From contig QFOI01000013.1 of the NCBI GenBank assembly GCA_003241175.1, positions 1 through 21,941 of the forward strand: a stretch of DNA of 21,941 nucleotides. Reading direction: 5' to 3'. The position numbers and the translations under genes were made by a program. Positions 21,780 through 21,941 of this stretch are shown piece after piece. Source of the DNA: Pseudopedobacter saltans. Lineage in GTDB: Bacteria; Bacteroidota; Bacteroidia; Chitinophagales; Chitinophagaceae. The notes under the pieces were generated by a model that was not told the DNA's origin, ran no database searches, and was given only the letters and a program-made list of their open reading frames with translations. Position 1 is the stretch's first letter. Every line of letters starts with the position of its first letter.

Positions 21780-21941
21780 ATGTTTTCAATTAAAAAAGGA
21801 TATTTCCTACTCATTGTTTTATTTTCTTTTATTGCGATGGCGAACTACGCTATAGCTCAACCCAATTCTTACATTAGATTAGACAGCAAAGACAAGCCTC
21901 TTAAGTACCAAACGAAAATACTTAAGGTAGAAAAATCCAAT
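21780..21941 (+). CDS. N-terminus of a secreted protein (3' end outside window)
   Basis: ATG at 21780 followed by 54 open codons to the window edge. Residues 1-27 form a clear signal peptide: basic start (MFSIKKG), hydrophobic core (YFLLIVLFSFIAM) and an AIAQ cleavage region, so the product is exported. The first mature residues (PNSYIRLDSKDKPLKYQTKILKVEKSN in two parts) are too few to name a family. The 170-base gap before it is AT-rich, and I see no confident promoter. Confidence 0.7.
   Translation, partial: MFSIKKGYFLLIVLFSFIAMANYAIAQPNSYIRLDSKDKPLKYQTKILKVEKSN

Overview
The window looks like the chromosome of a low-GC member of the Bacteroidota (Sphingobacteriia/Chitinophagia-like). Signs are several -7 boxes of the Bacteroidota type TAnnTTTG (before the ferredoxin, plsY, DUF3052 and metE genes), start codons mostly without Shine-Dalgarno sequences, a Bacteroidota-type tyrosine integrase, and a BT4734-like (VirE_N)/DUF3987 protein. 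The species cannot be named from the sequence.

Layout. Bases 1-5150 hold housekeeping genes on the + strand: the 3' end of an unknown gene, an adrenodoxin-type [2Fe-2S] ferredoxin, an MlaE-type permease followed by prmA, plsY, an M48 metalloprotease lipoprotein and a DUF3052/OmdA-like protein. Bases 5151-11949 lie on the - strand: an orphan Vsr-like endonuclease without the usual zinc ligands, then a tripartite RND efflux operon transcribed adaptor, pump, outer-membrane factor (with a TAATG overlap between the last two), and upstream of it a small membrane protein of unknown function.

Bases ~12095-19690 look like an integrated mobile element and its cargo. The left end is a - strand terminator next to what looks like the last bases of a tRNA gene. 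Then come a tyrosine integrase, an HTH_17 regulator, a primase-like BT4734/DUF3987 protein and a small protein with a KilAC-like domain. This module is rich in structured non-coding DNA: two palindromes with ACTATA half-sites, two hairpins around the KilAC-like gene (one nested in a second inverted repeat), a 113-bp imperfect inverted repeat, and a partial copy of that repeat 3.5 kb away in which the core is reversed. No relaxase or conjugation gene is visible, so the element may be a satellite or a decayed island. The cargo is a multi-pass membrane protein with an NTF2-like domain and an LprI-like lysozyme-inhibitor-family protein.

The right side appears scarred. A metE gene transcribed leftward keeps only its N-terminal half and stops where the catalytic half should begin. 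It is joined, in another frame, to the tail of an unknown gene that has lost its own start. A deletion between the island and metE would explain this junction and the absence of an intact tRNA on the right. Divergent from metE is an Lrp/AsnC regulator, and the window ends inside the first codons of a secreted protein.
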